Source: an uncultured Dialister sp.
GTDB taxonomy: Bacteria > Bacillota > Negativicutes > Veillonellales > Dialisteraceae
DNA length: 25,719 nt
NCBI GenBank assembly: GCA_934193095.1
Contig: CAKPUX010000029.1
Coordinates: 1-25,719, forward strand
Direction: 5' to 3'
The position numbers and the translations under genes are program-made. Below the pieces are notes generated by a model that was given only the letters and a program-made list of their open reading frames with translations, had not been told where the DNA came from and ran no database searches. Positions 13,347 through 20,621 of the stretch are shown piece by piece. The stretch's first letter is position 1. Each line of letters starts with the position of its first letter.

Positions 13347-13389
13347 AAAAAATGCCATCCCGTCATGCGCTGCGGAATGGCATTTTTTT
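13347..13389. terminator. Bidirectional terminator between prophage remnant and tRNA-Lys
   Basis: AAAAAATGCCATCCCG (13347-13362) pairs with CGGAATGGCATTTTTTT (13373-13389), with one mismatch. It is A-rich on one side and T-rich on the other. It could end the tRNA transcript as a second terminator, or belong to the remnant. Confidence 0.7.
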
Positions 13390-13445
13390 GATTTGGTAAA
13401 AGTATTGGTAGAAGTGATGAATTTTACAGAACTTTGGTGGAAAAT

Positions 13446-13476
13446 AAAAAGCCCGAAGTCTTCGATAACTTCGGGC
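13446..13476 (-). terminator. Terminator of tRNA-Lys
   Basis: GCCCGAAGT (13451-13459) and ACTTCGGGC (13468-13476) form a perfect 9-bp stem. On the minus strand TTTTT follows. It lies about 9 bp beyond the encoded CCA end. Confidence 0.9.
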
Positions 13477-13484
13477 GAAATGTC

Positions 13485-13560
13485 TGGTGGATCATCAGGG
13501 GTTCGAACCCCGGACACCCTGATTAAGAGTCAGGTGCTCTACCAACTGAGCTAATGATCC
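13485..13560 (-). tRNA. tRNA-Lys (anticodon CUU)
   Basis: A full cloverleaf reads on the minus strand. The acceptor GGATCAT pairs with ATGATCC, and the D arm contains GCTCAGTTGGTAGAGC. The anticodon stem CCTGA/TCAGG encloses the loop CTCTTAA (anticodon CTT), and the T arm contains GGTTCGAACCCC. The discriminator A and the CCA end are encoded. It decodes AAG. It is a single-gene unit with a perfect promoter and its own terminator. Confidence 0.97.
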
Positions 13561-13575
13561 GTTTCAACGAGATTT

Positions 13576-13604
13576 ATTATACTCGTTTTTCTTGCTTTTG
13601 TCAA
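13576..13604 (-). promoter_or_regulatory. Perfect consensus promoter of tRNA-Lys
   Basis: On the minus strand TTGACA (13604-13599) and TATAAT (13581-13576) are exactly 17 bp apart: a full consensus sigma-70 promoter, preceded by an A-rich tract. Transcription would start about 10 bp before the mature tRNA. Confidence 0.93.
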
Positions 13605-13738
13605 GCTCTTTTTTTCAAATCTTTTCATTTGACTTGGTTTCAAAAGGTCTTGTCTCAAGCGATGTTAAGAGTATATCATGTAACTTCATTTTTTGCAAGA
13701 GGTAAAATAAAGTTTTTTTGAAAAAGAACAGCTGCCTT

Positions 13739-13975
13739 TCAGTAGTGGATCCCATACTTATGTTTCAGCTCATCAATATCCTTTCGCATGTCACGGTCAC
13801 ATTCTTCCAGTGCCATTTTCAGATTTGGAAGCTTCTGTCTCACCATGAAAGACTTCTTCGCGCTGGACATTTTATAAATGCGGGCAAGCTCTTTCTTGTA
13901 GGATGCCATGAATTCCGCCAGCTCTTCAGGGGAAAGCTCCTGTTCTTCATTCAGATCGACTTCTTTCTGATCCAT
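13739..13975 (-). CDS. Small conserved-looking protein of unknown function (78 aa)
   Basis: I do not recognise this family. The product is hydrophilic and probably all-helical. It has an acidic N-terminus (MDQKEVDLNEEQELSPEELAE), then a basic segment (KMSSAKKSFMVRQKLPNLK), then a charged helix ending DIDELKHKYGIHY. There is no signal peptide or membrane segment. GGAAGGAG lies 9 bp upstream of the ATG at 13975, which supports a real gene. The reading frame stays open further upstream, but that extension is the palindromic repeat at 13994-14154 translated by chance. The left end of that repeat sits directly against the ribosome site. No clear terminator follows. Confidence 0.7.
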   Translation of the reverse strand: MDQKEVDLNEEQELSPEELAEFMASYKKELARIYKMSSAKKSFMVRQKLPNLKMALEECDRDMRKDIDELKHKYGIHY

Positions 13976-13993
13976 TCTATGTTCTCCTTCCCT

Positions 13994-14154
13994 GGGAAAC
14001 GCTGATTCAATCGCAGAGTCCGATTTGGCATGTATTTTCATGCAATGCTTCGTCATAAGCCGCCTTACATAGCTCGCTATTCGCGGCGGCTTATTCCTCG
14101 CTTTGCATGAAAATACAAGAGCCAAGTCGGACAACGATTGAATCAGTGTTTCCC
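13994..14154. repeat. 161-bp nested palindromic repeat, long form of the GGGAAAC family
   Basis: The outer 20-bp arms (13994-14013 and 14135-14154) match at 19 positions as inverted repeats. Inside them 14019-14044 pairs with 14103-14131, allowing a small gap, and inside that ATAAGCCGCC (14055-14064) pairs with GGCGGCTTAT (14085-14094). The whole unit can fold into one long interrupted hairpin. The short copies at 2043-2081 and 3036-3080 keep only the outer ends and the ATCGCAGAGTC segment, as internal-deletion derivatives would. No coding capacity is apparent. Confidence 0.9.
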
Positions 14155-14241
14155 TTGTTTTCTTTTATTGTACCATGAAACCAGTCTCTCTGCCTGTAAG
14201 AAATAGCGGCCATTTTTTTGAAAATAATTCTTAAAATACAG

Positions 14242-14270
14242 TGGAAATATAAAGTACCATTCAGTATAAT
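14242..14270 (+). promoter_or_regulatory. Probable promoter of fructose-bisphosphate aldolase
   Basis: A perfect TATAAT (14265-14270) lies 17 bp after TGGAAA (14242-14247), a four-of-six -35. The leader would be about 85 nt. A second AT-rich region at 14310-14335 could hold another promoter. Confidence 0.5.
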
Positions 14271-14360
14271 AAAGGAAGGCAATCATATAGCTTTTATTCA
14301 CCGATCAGCTTATATATTGTATACACTATATCAATGTTGCATTGAAAGGAAGGTATCATT

Positions 14361-15293
14361 ATGCCACTCGTAGGAACTACTGAAATGTTTAAAAAGGCAT
14401 ATCAGGGGCATTATGCCATTGGTGCATTCAATGTGAATAACATGGAAATCATCCAGGGGATCATGGAAGCTGCCAAGGAAGAGGAGTCTCCGGTCATTCT
14501 TCAGGCTTCGGAAGGCGCCCGCAATTATGCCGGTCAGGAATATATCGTCGGCCTGGTCAAGACTGCCCTTCAGGATTATCCGGAGATCCCGACCGCACTC
14601 CATCTGGACCACGGCTCTTCTTATGAGATCTGTAAGGCCTGCATTGACGGTGGCTTTACTTCTGTCATGTATGATGGCTCGAAGCACTCCTTCGAGGAAA
14701 ATGTCAAAGTCACAAAGCAGATCGTCGAATATGCACATGACAAAGGTGTCGTGGTGGAAGCCGAGCTCGGACGTCTGGCCGGCGTAGAAGATCTGGTCAG
14801 CGTCGATGCGAAGGATGCGATCTTTACGGATCCGGAAGAAGCGGCTGAGTTCGTAGAGCTGACCGGCTGCGACTCTCTCGCTATTGCGATCGGCACCAGC
14901 CACGGAGCTTACAAATTCAAAGGCGACCCCTATCTTGACTATGAACGTCTGGAAAAGGTCGGCAAGCTCCTGCCGGACTACCCGATCGTCCTCCATGGCG
15001 CTTCTACCGTCATTCCGGAATTTGTGGAAAAGTGCAATGCCTATGGCGGCAAAGTCCTCGGTGCGAAAGGCGTCCCGGAAGACATGCTCCGCAAGGCTGC
15101 CACGATGGCTGTCTGCAAGATCAATATCGACACCGATATCCGTCTGGCTATGACAAGTGCCATCCGTGAAGCGCTCTGCAAGGATCCGTCGAATTTCGAC
15201 CCGAGAAGCTATCTGAAGCCGGCCAGAGAGGCTGTGAAGCAGATGGTCATGCACAAGATCGAAGCTGTCGTCGGCTCCGCGCATACCATCTGA
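14361..15293 (+). CDS. fba: Class II fructose-bisphosphate aldolase
   Basis: This 310-residue zinc-dependent aldolase cleaves fructose 1,6-bisphosphate to dihydroxyacetone phosphate and glyceraldehyde 3-phosphate, or runs in reverse, in the cytoplasm. Family landmarks are GAFNVNNMEI near the start and HLDHGSSYE with the catalytic Asp83 and zinc-binding His84. VEAELGRLAGVED follows, then AIGTSHGAYKF and VLHGAS with further zinc ligands, and INIDTDIRLA for phosphate binding. AAGGAAGG lies 7 bp before the ATG. It is flanked by its own promoter region and a bidirectional terminator, so it seems monocistronic. The tagatose-bisphosphate variant is a less likely alternative. Confidence 0.95.
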   Translation: MPLVGTTEMFKKAYQGHYAIGAFNVNNMEIIQGIMEAAKEEESPVILQASEGARNYAGQEYIVGLVKTALQDYPEIPTALHLDHGSSYEICKACIDGGFTSVMYDGSKHSFEENVKVTKQIVEYAHDKGVVVEAELGRLAGVEDLVSVDAKDAIFTDPEEAAEFVELTGCDSLAIAIGTSHGAYKFKGDPYLDYERLEKVGKLLPDYPIVLHGASTVIPEFVEKCNAYGGKVLGAKGVPEDMLRKAATMAVCKINIDTDIRLAMTSAIREALCKDPSNFDPRSYLKPAREAVKQMVMHKIEAVVGSAHTI

Positions 15294-15337
15294 TCTCATA
15301 AGGATTTTGTATACCGTTTTCATGATCCTCAATGAAC

Positions 15338-15380
15338 GCAATCAAAAAAGCAGCCCGTCAAGGGCTGCTTTTTTGATTGC
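15338..15380. terminator. Bidirectional terminator between fba and rpoD
   Basis: A perfect 19-bp stem (15338-15356 with 15362-15380, loop GTCAA) has A6 and T6 tracts inside the arms. It sits between the convergent fba and rpoD genes and ends 7 bp from the rpoD stop codon, so it can serve both. Confidence 0.95.
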
Positions 15381-15387
15381 CTATGAT

Positions 15388-16542
15388 TCACTGGTTGATC
15401 AGATTTTTTGCCGTCTTTTTCAGCTTCGAAAGCGCTTTCCCTTCGATCTGACGGATGCGTTCGCGGGTCACATCGAAGTATTTTCCCACTTCTTCGAGAG
15501 TCCTTGTCTTGCCGTCTTTCAGCCCGAAGCGCAGCTCGAGCACCTGTCGTTCTCTTTCCGTCAGTCCGGTCAGAAGTTCTTCGATCTGCTCGCGGAGAAG
15601 GATGCTGCCGGCGGCATCATCCGGCGCGATGGCTTCATGGTCTTCGATGAAATCTCCCAGATGGGAATCTTCCTTTTCGCCGATCGGCGTTTCCAAAGAA
15701 ATCGGGTCCTGTGCGATCTTTTTGACTTCGCGTACCTTGGCGAGTGATACGCCCATGGCTTTGGCAAGCTCTTCATTGGTTGCCTCACGCCCATTCTCCT
15801 GCAGCAGCTGGCGGGAAATGCGATTCAGCTTATTGATCGTCTCTACCATGTGTACCGGCACACGAATGGTACGTGCCTGGTCCGCAATGGCGCGTGTGAT
15901 AGCCTGCCGGATCCACCATGTAGCATAGGTGGAGAATTTATAGCCCTTGGTATAGTCGAATTTATCGACCGCCTTTAAGAGTCCCAGATTTCCTTCCTGA
16001 ATGAGATCCAGAAACTGAAGCCCGCGGCCCAGATATTTCTTTGCGATGGAGACCACGAGGCGGAGGTTCCGATCAGCCAGCTCTTTCTTCGCTTCCCGCG
16101 CCGCTTCCTTTTCTTCGGGAAGCGCATCCGCACGCATACCCGCCTCGACCGTCTTGGCAAGCACTATCTCTTCTTCACTGGTCAAAAGGGGCAGCGCACC
16201 GATTTCCTTCAGATACATTTTCACGGGATCATCGATCGAGATGGCATTATCCAGATCAGGCACCGGCGTGTCTTCTTCGGCTTCCGCCTCGGCCTCTTCT
16301 TCTTTGACAAGCTCAGCCGACTCCTCTTCCTCGATGAAGTCGAAGGAATCATCCACCTCTTCATTAAAGTCGACTTCCAGCTGGTGGATATGAAGTGCTT
16401 CATAAAGTGCAGACAGATCTTCTTCTCCCAGATTGTGCGTGGAAATGAACTCCATGATATCCTTATTCGCTACCAGCCCGTCATGGGATTTTTTCTTCAG
16501 CTCCTGAATCCATTTTTCAAGTTGAGTCATTCGTTCAGCCAT
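15388..16542 (-). CDS. rpoD: Primary sigma factor RpoD (SigA)
   Basis: This 384-residue housekeeping sigma factor directs RNA polymerase to TTGACA/TATAAT promoters like those seen across this window. Region 1.1 is followed by an acidic linker rich in Glu (about residues 66-92). Region 1.2 follows (DDPVKMYLKEIGALPLLT), then 2.1-2.4 (FLDLIQEGNLGLLKAVDKFDY and FSTYATWWIRQAITRAI), then region 3. Region 4.2 (YFDVTRERIRQIEGKALSKLK) is the -35 reader. The start at 16542 has GGGGGA 8 bp upstream and begins MAERMTQLEKW; the longer frame to 16626 has no such site. It follows dnaG by 140 bp on the same strand, the classical dnaG-rpoD arrangement without rpsU. Confidence 0.96.
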   Translation of the reverse strand: MAERMTQLEKWIQELKKKSHDGLVANKDIMEFISTHNLGEEDLSALYEALHIHQLEVDFNEEVDDSFDFIEEEESAELVKEEEAEAEAEEDTPVPDLDNAISIDDPVKMYLKEIGALPLLTSEEEIVLAKTVEAGMRADALPEEKEAAREAKKELADRNLRLVVSIAKKYLGRGLQFLDLIQEGNLGLLKAVDKFDYTKGYKFSTYATWWIRQAITRAIADQARTIRVPVHMVETINKLNRISRQLLQENGREATNEELAKAMGVSLAKVREVKKIAQDPISLETPIGEKEDSHLGDFIEDHEAIAPDDAAGSILLREQIEELLTGLTERERQVLELRFGLKDGKTRTLEEVGKYFDVTRERIRQIEGKALSKLKKTAKNLINQ

Positions 16543-16682
16543 TTTTATATCCCCCGATACTGGTAATCCATTCCGGCGATCCTGTCCATCTCTGCTGCGG
16601 AAATGTGGTATATGCAAAACAAACAATATTCTTACTGATCAGTCGATAGTGATGGGCGGCAGATGCCGACGTCCCCTCGCTA

Positions 16683-18467
16683 TCACGCCCTTCCCAGTGC
16701 CATGATCTCTTTGCTGAGGCGGATACAGATCATCTGCTCTTTTCGGGCCTCTTCCGGATCTGAAGTCATGAGAGACTGGACTTTTTCTGTATGAAGACGA
16801 TACTCCTTCTGGAGATACATCTTCATCAAAGGCCATATATATTCCTCCTGAGGGACAGAGCCGGGCGGATCCCCCTCCATCGCAAGCTCAGCCAGGAGCG
16901 GTATATCCTCACGAAAGAGCTTCCCCTCCACCGCCTGTTCCGTGATCTCTCCCTCCATCGATTTCATCGCATCAAAGAGTCTCTGACGGAAAGGCGAGGT
17001 GAAAGGATAATTTTTGAGTAACTCCCAGCCCTCAGGAAGCATATGATAGCGGAGGCAATACTTGAGAAGCCCTTCTTCCAGGAGCTTCTGCTTCTTTGCC
17101 TGCGGCCCATTGTCTGTCGTCGGTGCTTCCAGCGGTGTTTTCTGGGAAATATATAGGGTCGAATGATTCTTTTTCGCAAAGGAGAGTGCTTCACTTCGGA
17201 TCATTCCTTCATCCATGTGGAGCGTCATCGCCATCTTGCGGATGAACGAATTGAACTGAAACGTATCCTGCTGCGCGAGAAGTACAGCGAACATCTCATC
17301 AAGAATGTGATGCTGCCCGTCAAGTGTCGACGCATCATACTGCCGCTGCAGCGCGCCAAAGAGATAGTCCAATGCAGGCTGCGCTTGCGCTACCGCTTCT
17401 AAATAAGCCTCCCCGCCATGAAGATTGACAAATTCATCCGGATCCTTGCCCTCACCCACGAGTGCCACACGCAGCTTCAGTCCCACAGCACCAGCGATCT
17501 CCAATGCCCGCCGCGTCGCATTCTGACCGGCAGCATCCATATCATAAGAGAAAACGATCTCGTCGGCATATTTTTTGAGAAGCCTTGCCTGCTCTACAGT
17601 GAAGGCAGTCCCGAGGGAAGCTACTACATTCGTGACACCATGGGCATGCAAGGAAATCGCATCCATGTAGCCCTCGACCATGATCGCCTGCCGCTTTTTG
17701 CGGATCTCCGGCAGTGCCTGATAGATAGCAAAAAGGAGACGGCGCTTATTGAAAATCGGGCTTTCCGGCGAATTCAGATACTTCGGCTTACTGTCATCCA
17801 TGACACGACCGCCGAACGCCACCACGCGCCCCTTCAGATCCAGAATGGGAAACATGCAGCGATTGCGGAACATATCAAAATAGTTTCCATTCTTGTACCC
17901 GCAAAGCCCGCAGGCTGTGAGTATCTTCGGATCTATCTGCTTTTTCGTCGTGAAGTCATGGTATAGACGATGCCAATCCGCCGGTGCAAAGCCCAGCTTG
18001 AATCTTTCTATGGTTTCCATCGAAAGGTGGCGCTTCTCGAAGTACGCCATTCCCGCCTGTCCCATCTGCGTCCGTGTGAGGCAATTGTGGAAATAAGAGC
18101 CTGCAAGCTCCGTGACCTCCACCATTTTCTTCATCATGGCCGCCTTCTGCCGTTCTTCCGGAGAGATCTCCTCCGTCGGCATATCGATATGGGCATAGTC
18201 AGCTACTCTCTCCACGGCCTCCATGAAAGTGATCCCTTCCATCTTCTGCAGGAAATGGAAGATGTCCCCGCTCTCGTGACAGCCAAAGCAATAATAAAAT
18301 CCTTTTTCCGGAGACACTGAAAAAGAAGGAGTTTTCTCCGGTCCATGAAAAGGACAGGAGGCGAAATAGTATCTTCCTTTTTTCTTCAGATCGACATACG
18401 AGCCGATGATGTCATTGATATTGACACTGTCCTTCAGCCGCTGCAGAAAATCATTGCTCAGCCTCAC
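16683..18467 (-). CDS. dnaG: DNA primase DnaG
   Basis: This 594-residue primase makes RNA primers at the replication fork. The N-terminal CHC2 zinc finger uses Cys38, His41, Cys60 and Cys63. The TOPRIM catalytic core shows AIMVEGYMDAISLHAHG and VFSYDMDAAGQNATRRA. The C-terminal third should bind the DnaB helicase and is less conserved. I place the start at the GTG at 18467: AAAGGAGG lies 7 bp before it, and the protein then begins MRLSNDFLQRLKDSVNIND. An in-frame ATG at 18494 would put the ribosome site inside the gene and add residues unlike the family. A GTG at 18470 is the close alternative. It probably shares a transcript with rpoD. Confidence 0.95.
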   Translation of the reverse strand: MRLSNDFLQRLKDSVNINDIIGSYVDLKKKGRYYFASCPFHGPEKTPSFSVSPEKGFYYCFGCHESGDIFHFLQKMEGITFMEAVERVADYAHIDMPTEEISPEERQKAAMMKKMVEVTELAGSYFHNCLTRTQMGQAGMAYFEKRHLSMETIERFKLGFAPADWHRLYHDFTTKKQIDPKILTACGLCGYKNGNYFDMFRNRCMFPILDLKGRVVAFGGRVMDDSKPKYLNSPESPIFNKRRLLFAIYQALPEIRKKRQAIMVEGYMDAISLHAHGVTNVVASLGTAFTVEQARLLKKYADEIVFSYDMDAAGQNATRRALEIAGAVGLKLRVALVGEGKDPDEFVNLHGGEAYLEAVAQAQPALDYLFGALQRQYDASTLDGQHHILDEMFAVLLAQQDTFQFNSFIRKMAMTLHMDEGMIRSEALSFAKKNHSTLYISQKTPLEAPTTDNGPQAKKQKLLEEGLLKYCLRYHMLPEGWELLKNYPFTSPFRQRLFDAMKSMEGEITEQAVEGKLFREDIPLLAELAMEGDPPGSVPQEEYIWPLMKMYLQKEYRLHTEKVQSLMTSDPEEARKEQMICIRLSKEIMALGRA

Positions 18468-18536
18468 CACAACTCCTCCTTTCTGTAAATTCATTCATTG
18501 TTATTGCGTATCCTGTCCGTTTCGCAAGAAACGCTC

Positions 18537-18610
18537 AGGCAGTATGCAAAATGCCTGAAAGTTTTATCTGTTTATAAGCTCCGCGGCGCCTCTTTTTGTG
18601 CCGCACCACT
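18537..18610. repeat. CAGGCA hairpin and short GCGCCGC-type element upstream of dnaG
   Basis: CAGGCA and TGCCTG form a short hairpin near 18537-18558. CTCCGCGGCGC (18579-18589) then pairs with GTGCCGCACCAC (18599-18610). The second is a minimal copy of the element found beside metN and metQ, lacking the ATTTCTC heptads. Confidence 0.65.
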
Positions 18611-18679
18611 GCGGCTCACCTGTCAGCCAAAGACAACCGAGAAAGCAGAGGATCCGCTTTGCAGGTAAGAAAAGCACCG

Positions 18680-18722
18680 ACTACTGCAGAAAACACAAAG
18701 GTACTACAAGCATCGGTGCCAT
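18680..18722 (-). terminator. Possible terminator of the ATP-grasp gene
   Basis: GCACCGA and TCGGTGC pair around a 30-nt interval with some inner pairing. On the minus strand CTTTTCTT follows. It is weak because the loop is long, but it is correctly placed beyond the stop codon at 18752. Confidence 0.35.
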
Positions 18723-18751
18723 AGGGATAAATGATGAGCGGCTGCGCCGGC

Positions 18752-19474
18752 TCACACTTTCACATCTTTAGTTAATTCCTGCCAGCGTGCCAGAAGGATC
18801 TGCATATAGAGCCTTGATTTCAAGCCAAAAGAAGCAAGCGCATAGCCATCAGATACCTCGACCAGAAGCGTCTTGCCTTCATCCGTGATGCCAAAGTCCA
18901 GTGCATAGCCGGCCGGAGCGGAATGATAGGCAGCAACGGCTGCTTTAAGAACTCTGGGATCAGGGAAAATATCCCAGCGCCCTTTATAGGGGCACAGGCC
19001 TACGATTTCCCCCTGAAGTACCCAGAGACGCCATTCGGAGATGAAATTCACGCGGCTGCTGCACCAGACATCGATATCTTCGAGTCCCCCGCCCAGCTTG
19101 ATGAGGTCTTCCGACTTATCAAGCACCGTGCCATGGAATCGCTTCACATCCTCTACCGGCTTGACGAAGACATGCCAGTCTTCCGCATGACTGGTGATGG
19201 TGAAAAGCGTCGATTTCCAGATCTTTCGCCCGACGAAAGGCATCAGCTCATCCGGATAATCCAGCGGCACCAGCTTCACGCCGAATCTTTCGAGTGCTAC
19301 CTTCACATCAGAAAATGTCCCCACCACAGGATCCTTCGGATCATTATCGGTCAGGGAATACACCACTTTATAGGGCTTCACAGGGATATCCAGCTCGCTG
19401 GCGCCTGCATAGGCAGCATAGCAGCTGCGGTCATATAATTCTCCGGTATGTCTGATACGGATATAAGCCTTCAT
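18752..19474 (-). CDS. ATP-grasp protein of the R2K clade (formerly DUF4343-like)
   Basis: This 240-residue protein has the layout of the compact R2K ATP-grasp clade. FVKP (residues 103-106) supplies the ATP-contacting Lys. SEWRLWVLQGEIVGL (146-160) is the EWR block, and AGYALDFGITDEGKTLLVEVSDG (188-210) is the metal-binding acidic region, ending YALASFGL. ATP-grasp enzymes join a carboxylate to an amine or thiol through an acyl-phosphate. R2K members are described mainly from phages and from conflict or peptide-modification loci, usually with unknown substrates. Here the gene stands alone, with AAGGAGG before the ATG, its own promoter and no obvious partner. The usual EVND is EVSD, still with the Glu and Asp. 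Substrate and role are unknown; the fold call is from motif memory. Confidence 0.72.
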   Translation of the reverse strand: MKAYIRIRHTGELYDRSCYAAYAGASELDIPVKPYKVVYSLTDNDPKDPVVGTFSDVKVALERFGVKLVPLDYPDELMPFVGRKIWKSTLFTITSHAEDWHVFVKPVEDVKRFHGTVLDKSEDLIKLGGGLEDIDVWCSSRVNFISEWRLWVLQGEIVGLCPYKGRWDIFPDPRVLKAAVAAYHSAPAGYALDFGITDEGKTLLVEVSDGYALASFGLKSRLYMQILLARWQELTKDVKV

Positions 19475-19538
19475 GCACTCCCCTCCTTCGCTTTCATTTC
19501 AGGCAGAAATAGAAACTATTCCTACTACTACAAATTTA

Positions 19539-19568
19539 ATCATACCATGAATGATTTCTTTTTGCCAG
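19539..19568 (-). promoter_or_regulatory. Possible promoter of the ATP-grasp gene
   Basis: On the minus strand CTGGCA (19568-19563) and an extended TGGTATGAT (-10 at 19544-19539) are 18 bp apart. The leader would be about 60 nt. The rest of the 19475-19744 gap shows no gene. Confidence 0.45.
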
Positions 19569-19744
19569 TGGGGAAAATATTTTTATACTATGCCCATTGT
19601 CAGATTTCTTGGGATACATATCGCCGAAAACGGCTTACGCAAAGATTCTGCAGGTGCAGGAGATCAAAGGAAAAGACCGTATATAAGGAAGCAGTTATCA
19701 GATTTCATGATGGGATTTACTGAAATGATTTCCTGCTGCCACGC

Positions 19745-19774
19745 AAAAAGCCCCCGCCGAAGCGGGAGCTTTTT
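19745..19774 (-). terminator. Terminator of uppP
   Basis: On the minus strand GCTCCCGC, loop TTCG and GCGGGGGC are followed by TTTTT. The A-tract before the stem begins right at the uppP stop codon, leaving no spacer. Confidence 0.9.
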
Positions 19775-20565
19775 CACCAGAAGTAAATGAGTGCAAAGAG
19801 TGCAACAATGAAGCGATAGATGGCAAAGCCAGTCAGCGTCGAAGTATTCAGGAATTTCAGGAACCAAAGAATGGATGCATACGCCACGAAGAAAGCGGTC
19901 ACAAATCCGACGGCCAGAATGCCAAAGTCACCCATTTCAAGATACTTGATCGTTTTCAGAAGATCATAGATGCAGGCGAGGAACATCAGCGGGACCGCCA
20001 TGATGAAGGTGAAGTCTGCTGCCGCTTTTCTGGAAATCCCCAGAAGCAGGCTGCCGGCGATGGTGCTGCCGCTCCGCGAGAAGCCCGGCCAGAGAGACAG
20101 GCACTGGAAGAGGCCGATTTTCAGTGCCTGTTTCCATGTGATGTGGTCTACATCGGTCACAGAGAAATGCTTATGCATTTTTTCTGCTGCGATCATGAAG
20201 ATACCGCCCAGCACCAAACCGATGATGACCGTCATGGGGCCAAAAAGCGTATGTTTGATGAACCCATGGAAAACAAGCCCCAGAAGGCAGGCGGGAAACA
20301 TGGCGATGGCCAGATTCAGAAGAGAGGGGCCCCTGGTACGAAACCAGTGATGGGTATTCAGGATAAAGGTAAATTTTTCTCTGTACACCACGAGAACGGA
20401 AAGGATCGCGCCGAGCTGGATGAAGACGTCGAAGAGATCGGCAAGCGTCCCTTCGAACCCCAGCATATGCCCGACGATGATCATATGTCCCGTCGATGAA
20501 ACTGGAATATACTCTGTCAGCCCTTCCACGATGCCGACAATCAATGCGCAAAAATAATCGTACAC
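19774..20565 (-). CDS. uppP: Undecaprenyl-diphosphatase UppP (BacA)
   Basis: This 263-residue polytopic membrane enzyme removes a phosphate from undecaprenyl diphosphate. It regenerates the lipid carrier for peptidoglycan and surface-polymer synthesis, and activity raises bacitracin tolerance. The two conserved catalytic segments are clear: EGLTEYIPVSSTGHM (residues 14-28) and GLFQCLSLWPGFSRSGSTIAG near the middle. About eight hydrophobic segments are visible. The start is GTG at 20565 with GAGGTG just upstream. It follows the lipoprotein gene by 56 bp on the same strand with no terminator between them, so they are probably co-transcribed. Confidence 0.96.
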   Translation of the reverse strand: MYDYFCALIVGIVEGLTEYIPVSSTGHMIIVGHMLGFEGTLADLFDVFIQLGAILSVLVVYREKFTFILNTHHWFRTRGPSLLNLAIAMFPACLLGLVFHGFIKHTLFGPMTVIIGLVLGGIFMIAAEKMHKHFSVTDVDHITWKQALKIGLFQCLSLWPGFSRSGSTIAGSLLLGISRKAAADFTFIMAVPLMFLACIYDLLKTIKYLEMGDFGILAVGFVTAFFVAYASILWFLKFLNTSTLTGFAIYRFIVALFALIYFW

Positions 20566-20621
20566 GATAACACCTCAGATTGCTTTACTACTATTAGTGA
20601 CTAGAGAGACCAGCTGCTCAT

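Noticed and set aside
13976..14134. N-terminal extension of the 78-aa protein
   Set aside because: The open frame continues through the palindromic repeat, but a good ribosome site at the inner ATG and the repeat origin of the extra residues argue against it.
14331..15341. 336-aa open frame on the minus strand
   Set aside because: It covers the aldolase gene in antisense; all zinc and phosphate motifs belong to the plus-strand product.
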